Assembly: GCF_000341085.1 (NCBI RefSeq) | Contig: NZ_ANBA01000002.1 | Span: 310,001-374,000, forward strand | DNA length: 64,000 nt | Source of the DNA: Nocardiopsis ganjiahuensis DSM 45031 | GTDB lineage: Bacteria > Actinomycetota > Actinomycetes > Streptosporangiales > Streptosporangiaceae | Reading direction: 5' to 3' | Part shown: positions 26,002-37,340 of the stretch, piece after piece | How the letters are laid out: each line of letters starts with the position of its first letter | How positions within the stretch are numbered: position 1 is the first letter of the stretch | Notes under the pieces: generated by a model | What the model was told of the DNA's origin: nothing | The model's database searches: none | What the model saw: the letters and a program-made list of their open reading frames with translations, nothing else | Made by a program: the position numbers and the translations under genes

Positions 26002-26044
26002 CGGCCGGGTCCGCCGTCCCTTCGCGGGGCGGCGGACCCGGCCG
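26002..26044. terminator. Bidirectional terminator, DUF4345 / thiC
   Basis: Long hairpin with a 15-bp perfect outer stem (26002-26016 with 26030-26044) plus a four-pair inner stem and a TTCGC loop, between convergent genes. Confidence 0.85.
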
Positions 26045-26067
26045 ACATTCCATTCCCTGGTCGGCCC

Positions 26068-27843
<1,776 letters not shown>

Positions 27844-27863
27844 CTATGTGCACGTCGAGCGTG

Positions 27864-27891
27864 CCGGAACACCTCGATCACGGTGTTCCGG
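27864..27891. repeat. 10-bp inverted repeat between SRAP gene and TPP riboswitch
   Basis: CCGGAACACC (27864-27873) pairs perfectly with GGTGTTCCGG (27882-27891) across 8 bases. It may be a second terminator for the upstream SRAP gene or an operator for thiC. Confidence 0.4.
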
Positions 27892-27932
27892 GCCGGGGGG
27901 AAGCACTCCCCTGCGGCCCCGCACACCATACA

Positions 27933-27951
27933 CAGGCCGTCCCCCGGCCTG
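27933..27951 (-). terminator. Short hairpin after the SRAP gene
   Basis: 7-bp stem CAGGCCG/CGGCCTG with a 5-base loop, 17 bases after the SRAP stop codon. Confidence 0.5.
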
Positions 27952-27967
27952 TCCAGCCGCGCAGGGG

Positions 27968-28822
27968 TCAGAAAAGTGTCTCCGGATGGGCAGGGCCCGC
28001 GTCCTCGACGGGTTCCAGCAGGTCTGGGCGGTTGTTCTTGATGCTGTTGACGTCGGTGGAGACCTCGTCGACCTCGAACCGGGACACCGGGGTCTCGTGC
28101 AACAGGTGGGCGAGGTCGTCGGGACCCGATGCGGGGTCGAGCCAGGAGGACCAGCCGTCGGCGGGCACCACGACGGGCATGCGCTCGTGGATGTGGGCGA
28201 GCTCGGGGGCCGCCTCGGTGGTGATGACCGCGCAGGACCACACCCAGGCCGCCGGGTCGTTCTCGTCGTCGACCTCGGGGTCGCGCCAGCGCTCGAAGAT
28301 CCCGGCCAGGGCGAGCGGTTCGTCGCCCCGGTAGTGGATGGAGAACGGCTTCTTGAGCGCCTTGGCCTTGCGCTTCTTGTGCTGGGGGTCGGTCGCCGGC
28401 GAGGTGCTGGCCTCGGAGGTGCCGTCCTTGTTGACCAGCTGCCACTCGTAGTAGGCGTCGGCCGGGAGCAGGCAGCGGCGGCGCCGGTAGGCCGTGCGGA
28501 AGGCGGGTTTGTCGGCGACGGTCTCACTGCGGGCGTTGATCATCCGGTAGCCGATGTTGCGGTCCTTGGCCCAGGAGGGCACGAGCCCCCAGCGCATCGT
28601 GTGCAGGGACCGCGGCCCCGGCTCCCCGGAGAGTTCACCCTGCGGCGGCGGGCCGAGGACGGCGTAGACCGGGCGGCCCGGCGAGATGTTGTAGTCCGGG
28701 TCGAGCTCCTCCAGCGGCGGCCAGGCGCGCGGGTCGCCCTCCTGGCCCAGGGCCTCCTCGGGGAGGTCGAAGGCGAGCTGGAGCTGGTGCACGTTCCTGG
28801 ACTGGGCATAACGACCGCACAT
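27968..28822 (-). CDS. SRAP-domain protein (HMCES/YedK type)
   Basis: A 284-residue SOS-response-associated peptidase family protein, which crosslinks through Cys2 to abasic sites in single-stranded DNA and protects them. Seen: MCGRYAQS (catalytic C2), WGLVPSWAKD, MINARSETVADKPAF, RRRRCLLPADAYYEW (Glu) and IHERMPVVV (His). A lysine-rich insertion (HKKRKAKALKK, ~140) lies after YYEW. Not obviously in an operon; the MFS gene upstream ends 18 bases before its start, so co-transcription is possible. Confidence 0.93.
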   Translation of the reverse strand: MCGRYAQSRNVHQLQLAFDLPEEALGQEGDPRAWPPLEELDPDYNISPGRPVYAVLGPPPQGELSGEPGPRSLHTMRWGLVPSWAKDRNIGYRMINARSETVADKPAFRTAYRRRRCLLPADAYYEWQLVNKDGTSEASTSPATDPQHKKRKAKALKKPFSIHYRGDEPLALAGIFERWRDPEVDDENDPAAWVWSCAVITTEAAPELAHIHERMPVVVPADGWSSWLDPASGPDDLAHLLHETPVSRFEVDEVSTDVNSIKNNRPDLLEPVEDAGPAHPETLF

Positions 28823-28840
28823 GGGTTCGATTCTACTGCT

Positions 28841-30058
28841 TCAGCCGGTCTCCGCGCGGGTGGTGCGCACGACGAGCGCGCCGAGCAGTCCGGCGGCCAG
28901 GGCCGTGGCCCCGGCGGCGGCCAGCAGCTCCCGGGGGTGGTCCGCGGCGAACAGTCCGGCGATCAGGAAACCCGCGACGAAACCGCTGTTGACCACCGAT
29001 CCCATGAGCGCGTGGGCCCGTCCCAGGAGGGGTTCGGGCGTGCTCTCGTGGACCACGGACCTGAGCAGGATGTTGTGGACGGAGTTGCCGGCCCCCGCGA
29101 GGACCACGCACAGCACCGCCACCCCCAGCACGGGGAACCACGCCCACAGCGCCAGGGACGCCCCCACCAGGGCGGCGGCCAGTGCGACGCCCCGCCCCGA
29201 CGGGGTCGGGCGCAGCAGGGTGACCACCAGCGCGCCGAGCAGCAGGCCAACGCCCCAGCCCGCGGTGAGCAGCCCGAAGACCGTCGCGCCGTGCCCCATG
29301 ACCTCCCGGACCACGAAGACCATGGCGACGTTGGTGGTGGAGGTGGCCACCACCGCCAGGACCAGGACCGGCATCAGCACCCGGAACAGCCGGGTTCCGA
29401 GCAGGTGGCGGGCCCCGTCCACGGCGCCGGACCAGAGGGTCCCCGAGGTGCTCACCGACGGACGCCGCACGCCCAGCACCAGGAAGGTCCCGGCCGCCAC
29501 CAAGAAGCTCGCCGAGTCCAGGAGCAGGGCGGGGGTGATCCCGAAGAGGCCGACCAGCACCCCGCCCACCAGGGGGCCCAGCACGGTGGCCGAGGCGCGT
29601 ACCCCCTCGAACAGGGAGTTGGCGTGGACCGGGGAGAGCTCTCCGGCGGCGCTCGGCAGGAGGGTGAGGATCGCCGGATTGACGAAGGCCGCCATGGAGC
29701 TGACCGCGAGCACGCACAGGACCAGTACGCCGGGATGGTGGAACCAGACGGCGGGCAGGATGGCCGCGCCCTGGCCCACGCAGGCCAGGATCAGGACCCT
29801 GCCGGTGTCGAAGCGGTCCAGCACGGCCCCGGCGAGGGGCGCGAGCAGGATGAGCGGACCGATCTGGGCGACCAGCAGCGCGGTGACCCACAGGGAGTTC
29901 CCGGTCTCGGCCAACCGGAAGACCGCCGCGACCAGCACCACCTCGTCGCCCATGGAGGACAGGAGGATGGCGGTGAGCAGGACGACCGCGCGGATCCGGC
30001 GGGCGGAGGGGGTCGCGGGGTTCGCGGCCGGGCTCCCGGCGGCGGGGCTGGCGGACAT
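28841..30058 (-). CDS. MFS transporter (MFS_3/exporter type)
   Basis: A 405-residue protein with twelve predicted hydrophobic segments. The loop AGAVLDRFDTGRVL between helices 2 and 3 and TPEPLLGRAHALMGSV in the second half match the MFS_3 drug/siderophore-exporter group (EntS-like). It probably exports a small molecule by proton antiport; the substrate is unknown. ATG 30058 precedes an Ala/Ser/Pro-rich cytoplasmic leader. It lies 54 bases below the DUF3068 gene on the same strand and may be its own unit. Confidence 0.88.
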   Translation of the reverse strand: MSASPAAGSPAANPATPSARRIRAVVLLTAILLSSMGDEVVLVAAVFRLAETGNSLWVTALLVAQIGPLILLAPLAGAVLDRFDTGRVLILACVGQGAAILPAVWFHHPGVLVLCVLAVSSMAAFVNPAILTLLPSAAGELSPVHANSLFEGVRASATVLGPLVGGVLVGLFGITPALLLDSASFLVAAGTFLVLGVRRPSVSTSGTLWSGAVDGARHLLGTRLFRVLMPVLVLAVVATSTTNVAMVFVVREVMGHGATVFGLLTAGWGVGLLLGALVVTLLRPTPSGRGVALAAALVGASLALWAWFPVLGVAVLCVVLAGAGNSVHNILLRSVVHESTPEPLLGRAHALMGSVVNSGFVAGFLIAGLFAADHPRELLAAAGATALAAGLLGALVVRTTRAETG

Positions 30059-30112
30059 GGCGGCTCCGGGCTGGGGGTGTCCCGCGGATCATGCCACGGG
30101 GCCGCCCGCCCG

Positions 30113-31168
30113 TCACCCGGTTTTCGTGGCCTCCCGCTCCTCGGCGTTCCCTTCCGCCGAGGTCTCCTCGGCCGGGGTCCGCCCGGCCCGGGGCGGGCGG
30201 TCCCGCCAAGCCGTGAGCAGACCGGCGAGGATCGCGAACACCCCGACCGGACCCAGGGTCCAGGGCGCCCAGAGGTCCAGCCCCCGGAGCAGCAGCGACC
30301 TCACCCTGGCCTGCTCGGCGTAGCCGGAGACCTGACCGTCGGCCAGGGCGAGCTCGGCTTCGAGCAGGGCCACCTCGCCGGGACCGTTCTGCGGGCGCAG
30401 GGCCTCGGACCGGCTCTCCTGCAGGTTCACCACCGTGCCGGTGACCGGTTCGACCCAGAAGGTCCGCTCCGCCGTCAGCCAGCGGGTCGCGCTGACCGTG
30501 CCCTCGGCCCCGGGTTCGAACAGGGCGGCCGGGACGTCCCGCGCGGAGTCGGGGACCTGGGTGGCGTCCACGCTCTGGGTGTAGCGGCGCACCGGTACCC
30601 CGGCGACCTCGTCGTCGGCCTCGAACTCGACGGCGGGGGCCGAGCGCACCTCGGCGTCGTAGAAGGTGTGGCCGCCCTCGGGCACGCCGGGCGGCCAGTG
30701 GAGCACCAGCCCGGCCTGGCGGACCGCGCGGTCGCCGTTGACGTGCTCGCCGCAGCAGTTGACCGCCCGGCCGGTCTCCCGGTCGACGATGACCCGGCGG
30801 CTCCAGTGGTCGATGACCCGGTCCGAGGCCGAGGTGCTCACCGTCGTCTCCCAGGCCGACCAGTCGTCACCGTGCGCGGTGGCCTCGACCCGGATGAGCT
30901 GTTCGAGTTCGGTGCTCTCCACCTGGCTCCAGGTGGCGGTGTCCAGGTAGTCGGCCTCGGTGTCGACCATGCTCAGGGTGAAGGAGGCCTCCCCGGGGAG
31001 CAGGGCGACCCGCTCGTGCACGTAGAGCGGCAGCAGCAGCGCCAGGGTCAGCAGGAACGCGCCCGCCGCCACCGGGAGGGTGCCCTTGGGCAGTCCGCGC
31101 CCCGGCTCCGGCCGCCGCGGCTGGATCCGGGGTTCGGGAGCCGCACCCACCTGCGAGAACGTACTCAC
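30113..31168 (-). CDS. DUF3068 / PorA-family membrane-anchored protein
   Basis: A 351-residue protein with one N-terminal membrane helix (LPVAAGAFLLTLALLLPLYV, ~30-50), a large extracytoplasmic domain and a C-terminal helix (WTLGPVGVFAILAGLLTAW). The motifs VIVDRETGRAVNCCGEHVNG and GVPVRRYTQ, and the final pair of helices, match the DUF3068 family found beside aftD-like genes. An unusual vicinal Cys-Cys occurs in AVNCCGEH. The GTG start overlaps the aftD stop by four bases, so it is coupled to that gene. Role unknown; envelope function inferred from context. Confidence 0.85.
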   Translation of the reverse strand: MSTFSQVGAAPEPRIQPRRPEPGRGLPKGTLPVAAGAFLLTLALLLPLYVHERVALLPGEASFTLSMVDTEADYLDTATWSQVESTELEQLIRVEATAHGDDWSAWETTVSTSASDRVIDHWSRRVIVDRETGRAVNCCGEHVNGDRAVRQAGLVLHWPPGVPEGGHTFYDAEVRSAPAVEFEADDEVAGVPVRRYTQSVDATQVPDSARDVPAALFEPGAEGTVSATRWLTAERTFWVEPVTGTVVNLQESRSEALRPQNGPGEVALLEAELALADGQVSGYAEQARVRSLLLRGLDLWAPWTLGPVGVFAILAGLLTAWRDRPPRAGRTPAEETSAEGNAEEREATKTG

Positions 31169-34100
31169 CTGTGGGCCTCCTCGACATCGTGCCCGGACTC
31201 CGGGACCGGCTCGGCCGAGTGCCGCGGGTGCGGTTCGGGCTCCGGGGCGTGCCCGAACCGGCCCTCGTGCCCGTCCTGGTTCCGGCGCTCACCCGGCTCC
31301 TCGCCCCGGGCCTCGCCCCGGTCCCCGCCGTCGGTGACCCGGGCGGGCCCTGCGGCGGGGGGTTCGGACACGGGCGGTTCGTGCTCCGTGCCGCGCTGCC
31401 CCAGTGCGAGGACGAGACGGGCCATCGCCGGCAGGCACAGCGCCTGCGGCACCCAGCCGCGCAGGGCGGATCCGAGTGTCTCGGTGATGTCGTGGAAGGG
31501 CATGTTCACGACCAGGTACGTCCCGGAGGCCGTGGCCAGGCCGGCCAGGGCCAGCGACACGGTGACCACCCACGGTCCGGCCAGGTGGGGCAGCATCCGG
31601 CCGCCCATGGAGGGCCTGCCGGGTTTGGCGTGCCGCAGCCTGCTGGGCGCTCGGCGGGCCAGCCACCACAGGGACAGCAGGAGCACGCCGACCACGGCCG
31701 CACCGGCCCAGCCCGCGGTCCACACCCCGTAGACCAGGCCCAGGGGCAGCACCCCCCAGCGCGGCAGCCAGCCGGAACGCGCTTCGGGCAGCGCCCGCGA
31801 ACGGCGCGGGGGCTCGGTCGCCAGCCGCTTCCCTCCCGGCAGCCAGCGGCGGGGCCACAGCGCCAGGACCACGAGCAGCGCGGCCAGCACACCGCCCGCG
31901 GCCAGCACCCGGTGGTAGACGGCGTCGGGGGTGTAGGTGAGGGTGACGGTGCCCGCGCTGTCCTCGGGCAGGACCCAGGCCTGCTTCCAGCCCTCCAGCC
32001 GCACCGGCTCCAGCGGCCCGTCGCCGCCGTCGATCCGGGCCTCCCAGCCCTCGTTGAAGTTCTCGTTCACCACCAGGAGGCTGTCCTCGTCGACGTCCAC
32101 GTCGAAGCGGCGCTCGCCCGGCCCCCAGGAGTGCAGGGTGTCGACCTCGGCCATCCGGACCTCGGTTCCTCCGGCGGGGCCCCCGCCCGGCTCCGCGTCC
32201 GAGCCGCTCCGCACGGACTCCACCAGAGCCGACCGCACCTGGTACCGGTTGCCCGGGTCGACGACGATCCGGTTCTCGCCCTCGGTCAGGTCGAGGTCGG
32301 TGCAGGTCTCGTAGCGCAGCGGGTTTCCGGTGAGCTGGTCGGCGAGGTCCCCGTCACTGATGCGCGTCTCCACCCGCTGGCCGTTGACCCTCAGTGTGGG
32401 GCCCAGACCGCAGGTCGTGGAGGCGTCGCCCTCGGGCAGCGGGTCCACCGCGGGTACCCCCGGGAGTTCGACGGTGCCGATCTCCAGGGCCTGTCCCTCG
32501 GGGCGCTCGAAGGTCAGCCGCAGGGACGAGGCGGTCAGCTCGGCGAAGTCCATCCGGCCGCTGCCGTCGAGCCAGCCCTCGCGGACGGTCCCGCCGCCCT
32601 CGACCGTCACCTTGATGGGCCGCATCACGCTGTCGGCCCGGGGGAAGTCGACCTTCAGGTGGTCCATGGTGGTCGCCGCGCCGAGCTCGATGTCGAGCCA
32701 GGGGGCCTTCTCCTCCGGGTCCGGGTACCAGACGGTGCCCTCCTCGTCGTCGAGTGCGCCCCGGCCCATGGCCGCGGGGTGCTGGACGGCGGTGGAGGAG
32801 CCGGTCACGTGCGGGAACCCGCTGGCCCGGTTGGCCGCGTTCTCCGCCTCGCGGGGGTCGGTGAGGACCACCTCGCCGGAGATCCTGTGCGGTGCGGCGG
32901 CCGCTCCGGAGGAGAGTTCGAAGGTGCGGTCGAGCTTGCGGGCGTCCTCACCGCTCACCTCCAGCCGCGGGTTGCACACCCACACGTGCGAACCCTCCAT
33001 GCAGCCGGGGGCGGTGCCGGTCGACCCGGTGAAGAGCAGCGTGCCGGCGTCCTCGGGACCGGGCACCCTGAGGGTACGCTCGGCTTCCAGCCCGGGCAGG
33101 GAGATCATGGAGACACCCACCCGGGTGCCGAAGCGGTACTCCGGCTCCCAGGCCAGTTCGTCGATCCGTACCCGCAGCGTGGAGGTCTGTCCCGGCGGGG
33201 CGGCGAGCTCCTGGGGTTCGTCGGTGGCGGCGACGGCGGCCTCGGACCGGCCGGAGTCGGTGATGAGGGAGACCCGCGAGGGCGGCGGCTCGTCCGGCAG
33301 CTGCTCGAAGGCCACACTCAGCCCGCTGAGGTCGCGGGGCTCGGTGAACTCGACCTCGATCCACTGGCCGAGGGCGCCCGCGAAGGCGCTCGACCGCCAG
33401 GCGGTGCCGAGGTCGGGGTCGAAGGCGGCGTAGGGGGCGTGCCCGGGGTCGCGGTCGCTGGCCCGGGCCTCCACCCCGGCCTCGGAGGTGGAGGCGGTGA
33501 CCCCTGCGACGCCCAGGTCCTCCGCGTGGGCGACGTACCCCTCCCAGGCGGGGTCCATGACGTCCGGTGCGGGGACGTCCCGTTCGAGCTCCTGGTCCTT
33601 CGTCATGGTGGCCGAGACGTTGCGGCGCACGTCGGAGTAGACGACCTCGCGGCGGCGGGCGGTGTCGGTGACGATCGTGTCCTCGGCGGCGATCTCCTCG
33701 GCGCCGGGATCGTCACCGAGCAGGATCGGCCGGTCGTCGTTGACCAGGCCCTGTTCGGCCAGGTGCAGGACGGACTCGGGGCCTCCGGTGACCCGCAGCG
33801 CGTTCTCCGAGGGGACGGTTCCGACCTGGGGCGCGGCGCCCTCGACCTCGTAGATCGTCAGTGACCGGTAGGGCTGGTCGAACCACTGGGAGGCGGACTG
33901 GTGGTCGAGGGAGCCGATCACCGGCCCGAACTCGGCGGCCTCGGTGATGCCCGGGGAGTTCTGGAGCGACTGGTGGACGCGGGCGGGCCAGCCGCCGTTG
34001 TTGCCCACGCGCTGGAGGTCGTTGCGAACGATCAGGTGGGTGACGCCCAGTCGCGCGAAGGTGTCCGCGAGCCCTTCGGAACCGCGCCCGGAGGAGACCC

Positions 34101-35679
34101 GCTGATCGATCTCGTGGTTGATCCGGGAGATGCCCGAGGAGCCCCAGGGGATGATCTGGTGGTTGGTCCAGGCGCCGGAGAGCAGGGGTTGCAGGGGTTC
34201 GTCGAGGGGGCGTCCCCACTCGTACTCACCGCGGGCCGAACCGGGCAGCGCCATGGTCATGCCGCGCTCGTCACCGCGCTCCTCCAGCCAGTCCACGGCC
34301 TCGTACCAGTGGTCCGGGATCTGTTCGAACCCGCCGCGGGGCGCGATGCCGACGGTCGCGATGGGGGTGAGCGTGACCAGGAAGACGACGGCGCCGCCCC
34401 CGGCCACGGCCCGCCTGACGCGGGTCCTCGTCCCGCTGCCGCCGCCCCGGCGGTCGGCCAGGTCCCGGGCGACCACGACCGGCAGGTGCGCCAGGCCGAG
34501 GACGATCGGCAGGCGGATGAGGGCGTCGAACTTGTGGACGTTGCGGAAGGGCGCGAGGACGCCGTCGAACAGCTCGCGCATGTACGGCGCGAAGGGGCCG
34601 GTGAGCGCTCCGGTGAAGCCCGCGACGACGATGGCGGTGCCCACCAGGAGGCTGCTGATGAGGAAGAGGCGTTCGGGGGTGCGCCGGTTGATGAGCCCGG
34701 CCAGGCCCAGCCCGGCGACCAGCGCGGTGACCGCGACCAGCCAGGGGGTCAGGGAGAGTTCGGCGCCCGAGGGCAGGGCGGTGTTGCCCATGTCGGGCAG
34801 GAAGCCCATCCAGTTGGAGGTGCCGCGAAGGGAGTTGAACAGGGAGGTGATCCCCGTGGTGACGGCGGCGTCCTCGGTGTAGGGCATGAACGAGTACACG
34901 TACCGCGACATGATGAGCAGCGGGACGATGTACCAGGACGAGGCGAGCACGAGCGCGACCGCCCACCAGAGGATGAGCCGCCGCTTGCGCGGACCGCCCG
35001 CCCGGGTGAGCAGGTACAGGCCGGGGACGACCAGGACCGCCAGCTCGGAGGCGGCGTTGGTGCCGCCGCACAGGAGGAAGGCCAGCCCCGACAGCAGGGC
35101 CATGCGCGCCGGCGGGTAGCCGTACCTGGCGCCCAGGATCAGCGGCAGCAGGATCCACGGCATGAGCAGCATGGGCTGGAGCTCTGCCGAGTTGTACGAG
35201 AGCAGGGTGAGCACGCGCGGGGCGAGCGCGTAGGCGACACCGGCGAGGATGCGGGTGTTGACGGTGCCCAGGCCCAGGGCCTCGGCGACCTTGTACACAC
35301 CCACGAAGGCGGCGATGAGCAGCACGGCCATCCACAGGCGCTGGATGAGCCACTCGGGCATGCCGAGCACCTCGAACAGCAGGTGGAAGGGGCCGTTGGG
35401 GAAGAAGTACCCGTAGGCCTGGTTCTGGATCTGCCCGAAGTAGGAGGCGTCCCAGAGGTGGAGGGCTCGCTCCATGAACCCCAGGGGGTTGACCGTCAGG
35501 TCGATCTTGGTGTCGCTGACGATCCTGCCGGGGTCGATGCTCGCTGCCAGTGCTCCCAGGAGCAGACACACCGCGAGGACCTTGAGCCGCACCAGCAGCT
35601 TCTCGTCCACTCCGCCGGGGGCGGTCGGTGCTCTGGAATCCTCCGGTTCGCGCCTGGCGGTGGATTCCGCCGAAGTCAC
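31165..35679 (-). CDS. AftD-like alpha-(1->3)-arabinofuranosyltransferase family protein
   Basis: A 1,504-residue GT-C membrane glycosyltransferase; M. tuberculosis AftD is ~1,400. The N-terminal half is polytopic (first helix ~28-46), followed by an outward loop with D56-x3-D60 (DTKID), a usual place for the GT-C catalytic acid. The characteristic segments YFGQIQNQAYGYFFPNGPF and FRNVHKFDALIRLP follow. The second half is extracytoplasmic with two F5/8-type carbohydrate-binding-like modules (around GTAWRSSAFAGALGQWIEVEF and GTVWYPDPEEKAPWLDIEL), then membrane helices and a charged tail. The GTG at 35679 overlaps the glycosyltransferase stop by four bases. It would transfer sugar from a lipid donor to an envelope glycan; the real acceptor in this organism is unknown. 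Confidence 0.88.
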   Translation of the reverse strand: MTSAESTARREPEDSRAPTAPGGVDEKLLVRLKVLAVCLLLGALAASIDPGRIVSDTKIDLTVNPLGFMERALHLWDASYFGQIQNQAYGYFFPNGPFHLLFEVLGMPEWLIQRLWMAVLLIAAFVGVYKVAEALGLGTVNTRILAGVAYALAPRVLTLLSYNSAELQPMLLMPWILLPLILGARYGYPPARMALLSGLAFLLCGGTNAASELAVLVVPGLYLLTRAGGPRKRRLILWWAVALVLASSWYIVPLLIMSRYVYSFMPYTEDAAVTTGITSLFNSLRGTSNWMGFLPDMGNTALPSGAELSLTPWLVAVTALVAGLGLAGLINRRTPERLFLISSLLVGTAIVVAGFTGALTGPFAPYMRELFDGVLAPFRNVHKFDALIRLPIVLGLAHLPVVVARDLADRRGGGSGTRTRVRRAVAGGGAVVFLVTLTPIATVGIAPRGGFEQIPDHWYEAVDWLEERGDERGMTMALPGSARGEYEWGRPLDEPLQPLLSGAWTNHQIIPWGSSGISRINHEIDQRVSSGRGSEGLADTFARLGVTHLIVRNDLQRVGNNGGWPARVHQSLQNSPGITEAAEFGPVIGSLDHQSASQWFDQPYRSLTIYEVEGAAPQVGTVPSENALRVTGGPESVLHLAEQGLVNDDRPILLGDDPGAEEIAAEDTIVTDTARRREVVYSDVRRNVSATMTKDQELERDVPAPDVMDPAWEGYVAHAEDLGVAGVTASTSEAGVEARASDRDPGHAPYAAFDPDLGTAWRSSAFAGALGQWIEVEFTEPRDLSGLSVAFEQLPDEPPPSRVSLITDSGRSEAAVAATDEPQELAAPPGQTSTLRVRIDELAWEPEYRFGTRVGVSMISLPGLEAERTLRVPGPEDAGTLLFTGSTGTAPGCMEGSHVWVCNPRLEVSGEDARKLDRTFELSSGAAAAPHRISGEVVLTDPREAENAANRASGFPHVTGSSTAVQHPAAMGRGALDDEEGTVWYPDPEEKAPWLDIELGAATTMDHLKVDFPRADSVMRPIKVTVEGGGTVREGWLDGSGRMDFAELTASSLRLTFERPEGQALEIGTVELPGVPAVDPLPEGDASTTCGLGPTLRVNGQRVETRISDGDLADQLTGNPLRYETCTDLDLTEGENRIVVDPGNRYQVRSALVESVRSGSDAEPGGGPAGGTEVRMAEVDTLHSWGPGERRFDVDVDEDSLLVVNENFNEGWEARIDGGDGPLEPVRLEGWKQAWVLPEDSAGTVTLTYTPDAVYHRVLAAGGVLAALLVVLALWPRRWLPGGKRLATEPPRRSRALPEARSGWLPRWGVLPLGLVYGVWTAGWAGAAVVGVLLLSLWWLARRAPSRLRHAKPGRPSMGGRMLPHLAGPWVVTVSLALAGLATASGTYLVVNMPFHDITETLGSALRGWVPQALCLPAMARLVLALGQRGTEHEPPVSEPPAAGPARVTDGGDRGEARGEEPGERRNQDGHEGRFGHAPEPEPHPRHSAEPVPESGHDVEEAHR

Positions 35680-37103
35680 ATCTTCGCTTTCTTGCCTGCG
35701 GTGGGGTCGGGGGCGCCGGAGGGGGGCTGCGCCGTGGGTGACGTCCGGGGGTGGTGGGTGAGGTCGAGTTCGGCGGCGACCAGGCGGGTCATGCGGGCCC
35801 CGCTGGCCTCCCAGGTGAACCGGGCCGCCCAGGCGCGGCAGGCGCGCCGGACCTCCTCCGCCCTCCGGGGGTCGGACAGTTCCGTGAGGGCGCGGGAGAC
35901 GACGTCCTCGAGGGTCTCGCCCTCGCGGACGAGCCACCCGGTTTCTCCGTCGCGGACCGAATCGCGAAGTCCGTCCACATCGTAGGCCACGGTGGGCACG
36001 CCGAGCCGTGCGGCCTCGATGACGGTCAGACCCCAGCCCTCGAACTCGGAGGCGGTCACGTGCAGGTGGCAGGAGGCCAGGACGGTGTTCTTGTCCTCCT
36101 CGGAGAGGAAGCCGTGCAGCTCCACCCGGCCGTGGAGGCCGTCGCGGCCGACCTTCTCCGCGAGGTGCTCTCCCTCGGGGCCGCGGCCGATGATGTGGAC
36201 GCGCAGGCCGGGGTGGTCGTCGCCGAGCGTGCGGGCCAGGTCCACGACCCGTGAGACGCGCTTCTGCACGACGAGCCGGCCGAGGCTGACCAGCGCGGGC
36301 GCGGCGTCCGGAGCGGGTCCGGCGTCCGGGGCGGAGCCGGCGGACCGGTCGTCGGCGCACTGGGGCGCCACCCCGCCGTTGTGGACGATCTCTATCGGCG
36401 CGCGCCAGCCGAGTTTGTCGCGCATGGCGGCGCGGGAGGACTCGGAGACGGTGACGGTGGTGCAGTTCCGGTAGACCCGGGAGGCCACGGTCGACTCCAG
36501 GAAGCGGCCGAACCAGGCCAGCGGCGCGGAGAAGTAGGCGTTGAACTGGAGGTCGTGCACGTGGTGGACGACGCTGACGACCCTGGTGCTGCGGCGCAGG
36601 ACCAGCCGGGTGAAGAACGGGATGCCGTTCATGCAGTCGAAGGCGAGGTGGTACTCGCGGCGCCACAGGGCGAGCCAGGCCATCACCCGCGGGTAGACGG
36701 TGAACTTGCCGCCCATCCGGCGGATGACGACGCCGTCCTTGGTCTCGACCCTGGCCTGGTGGGGTTCGCGGCTGGTCAGGAAGGTGACGATGGCGCCGCG
36801 TTCGGCCAGGTGGCGGCTGATCCGCCAGGCGTACTCCTCGGCGCCGCCCGCGGTGGACTGCCAGGGGTCGCGCCAGTTGACCATGACGATCCGGACGCCG
36901 TCGAGGCGGGGCCCGGGGTCGGCCGGGTCCGGGACCGCGGGGTCGGGGGTTGCCGGGGCGGCGGCCGGTCCCGGAACGGTGGCCGGGCCGTGTACTGCGG
37001 ACTCGGCGGACTCCGCCGGGGCTGGGGCGGGGATCGCGGCCGGGGCGGGGGTGATCGTGAGCAGGCCGGGCTCCACCCGGGATGGGACCTTCTGGAAGAC
37101 CAC
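35676..37103 (-). CDS. GT4 family glycosyltransferase
   Basis: A ~475-residue cytoplasmic GT-B enzyme. After a Pro/Ala-rich N-terminal linker (~12-60), the donor/acceptor domains show IVMVNWRDPWQSTAGGAEEYAW (GGAE acceptor loop), VVHHVHDLQF, PIEIVHNGGVAP, and the GT4 donor motif around ASEFEGWGLTVIEAARLGVPTV (E-x7-E type). It transfers a nucleotide-activated sugar to a lipid or polyisoprenoid. GTG 37103 has a good Shine-Dalgarno (GGAAGGAGA); GTG 37172 is a longer alternative. First gene of the coupled GT4-aftD-DUF3068 set. Confidence 0.88.
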   Translation of the reverse strand: MVFQKVPSRVEPGLLTITPAPAAIPAPAPAESAESAVHGPATVPGPAAAPATPDPAVPDPADPGPRLDGVRIVMVNWRDPWQSTAGGAEEYAWRISRHLAERGAIVTFLTSREPHQARVETKDGVVIRRMGGKFTVYPRVMAWLALWRREYHLAFDCMNGIPFFTRLVLRRSTRVVSVVHHVHDLQFNAYFSAPLAWFGRFLESTVASRVYRNCTTVTVSESSRAAMRDKLGWRAPIEIVHNGGVAPQCADDRSAGSAPDAGPAPDAAPALVSLGRLVVQKRVSRVVDLARTLGDDHPGLRVHIIGRGPEGEHLAEKVGRDGLHGRVELHGFLSEEDKNTVLASCHLHVTASEFEGWGLTVIEAARLGVPTVAYDVDGLRDSVRDGETGWLVREGETLEDVVSRALTELSDPRRAEEVRRACRAWAARFTWEASGARMTRLVAAELDLTHHPRTSPTAQPPSGAPDPTAGKKAKM

Positions 37104-37280
37104 ACGCTCTCCTTCCGCGCGGTGCCCGGCGAGGACCCTGGGATCGAACACTCGCCGAACACGCACGAGCACTGTGCGTAGGCACTCTGGGGAAGCACCG
37201 AGCGCACGCCGAACAGGCCCGTCGACCGGACGTCTTGGGGATGGGGGGCGGCCGCGGGAGGTGCGGCCGCGGAGGGGGCG

Positions 37281-37307
37281 GGGCGCCCCACTGGTGGCGG
37301 GGCGCCC
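37281..37307 (-). terminator. Possible terminator after the DUF2613-type gene
   Basis: Two copies of the self-complementary GGGCGCCC (37281-37288 and 37300-37307) can pair across 11 bases, 34 bases beyond the small gene. The 237-base gap 37104-37340 otherwise holds no gene. Confidence 0.45.
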
Positions 37308-37340
37308 GCCTACCTCAACCGATCACGGCGAACCGGAGAA

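Noticed and set aside
31171-33864. Open frame of ~900 codons on the plus strand
   Set aside because: Antisense to the AftD-like gene, which shows clear family features; the frame is a codon-bias artefact.
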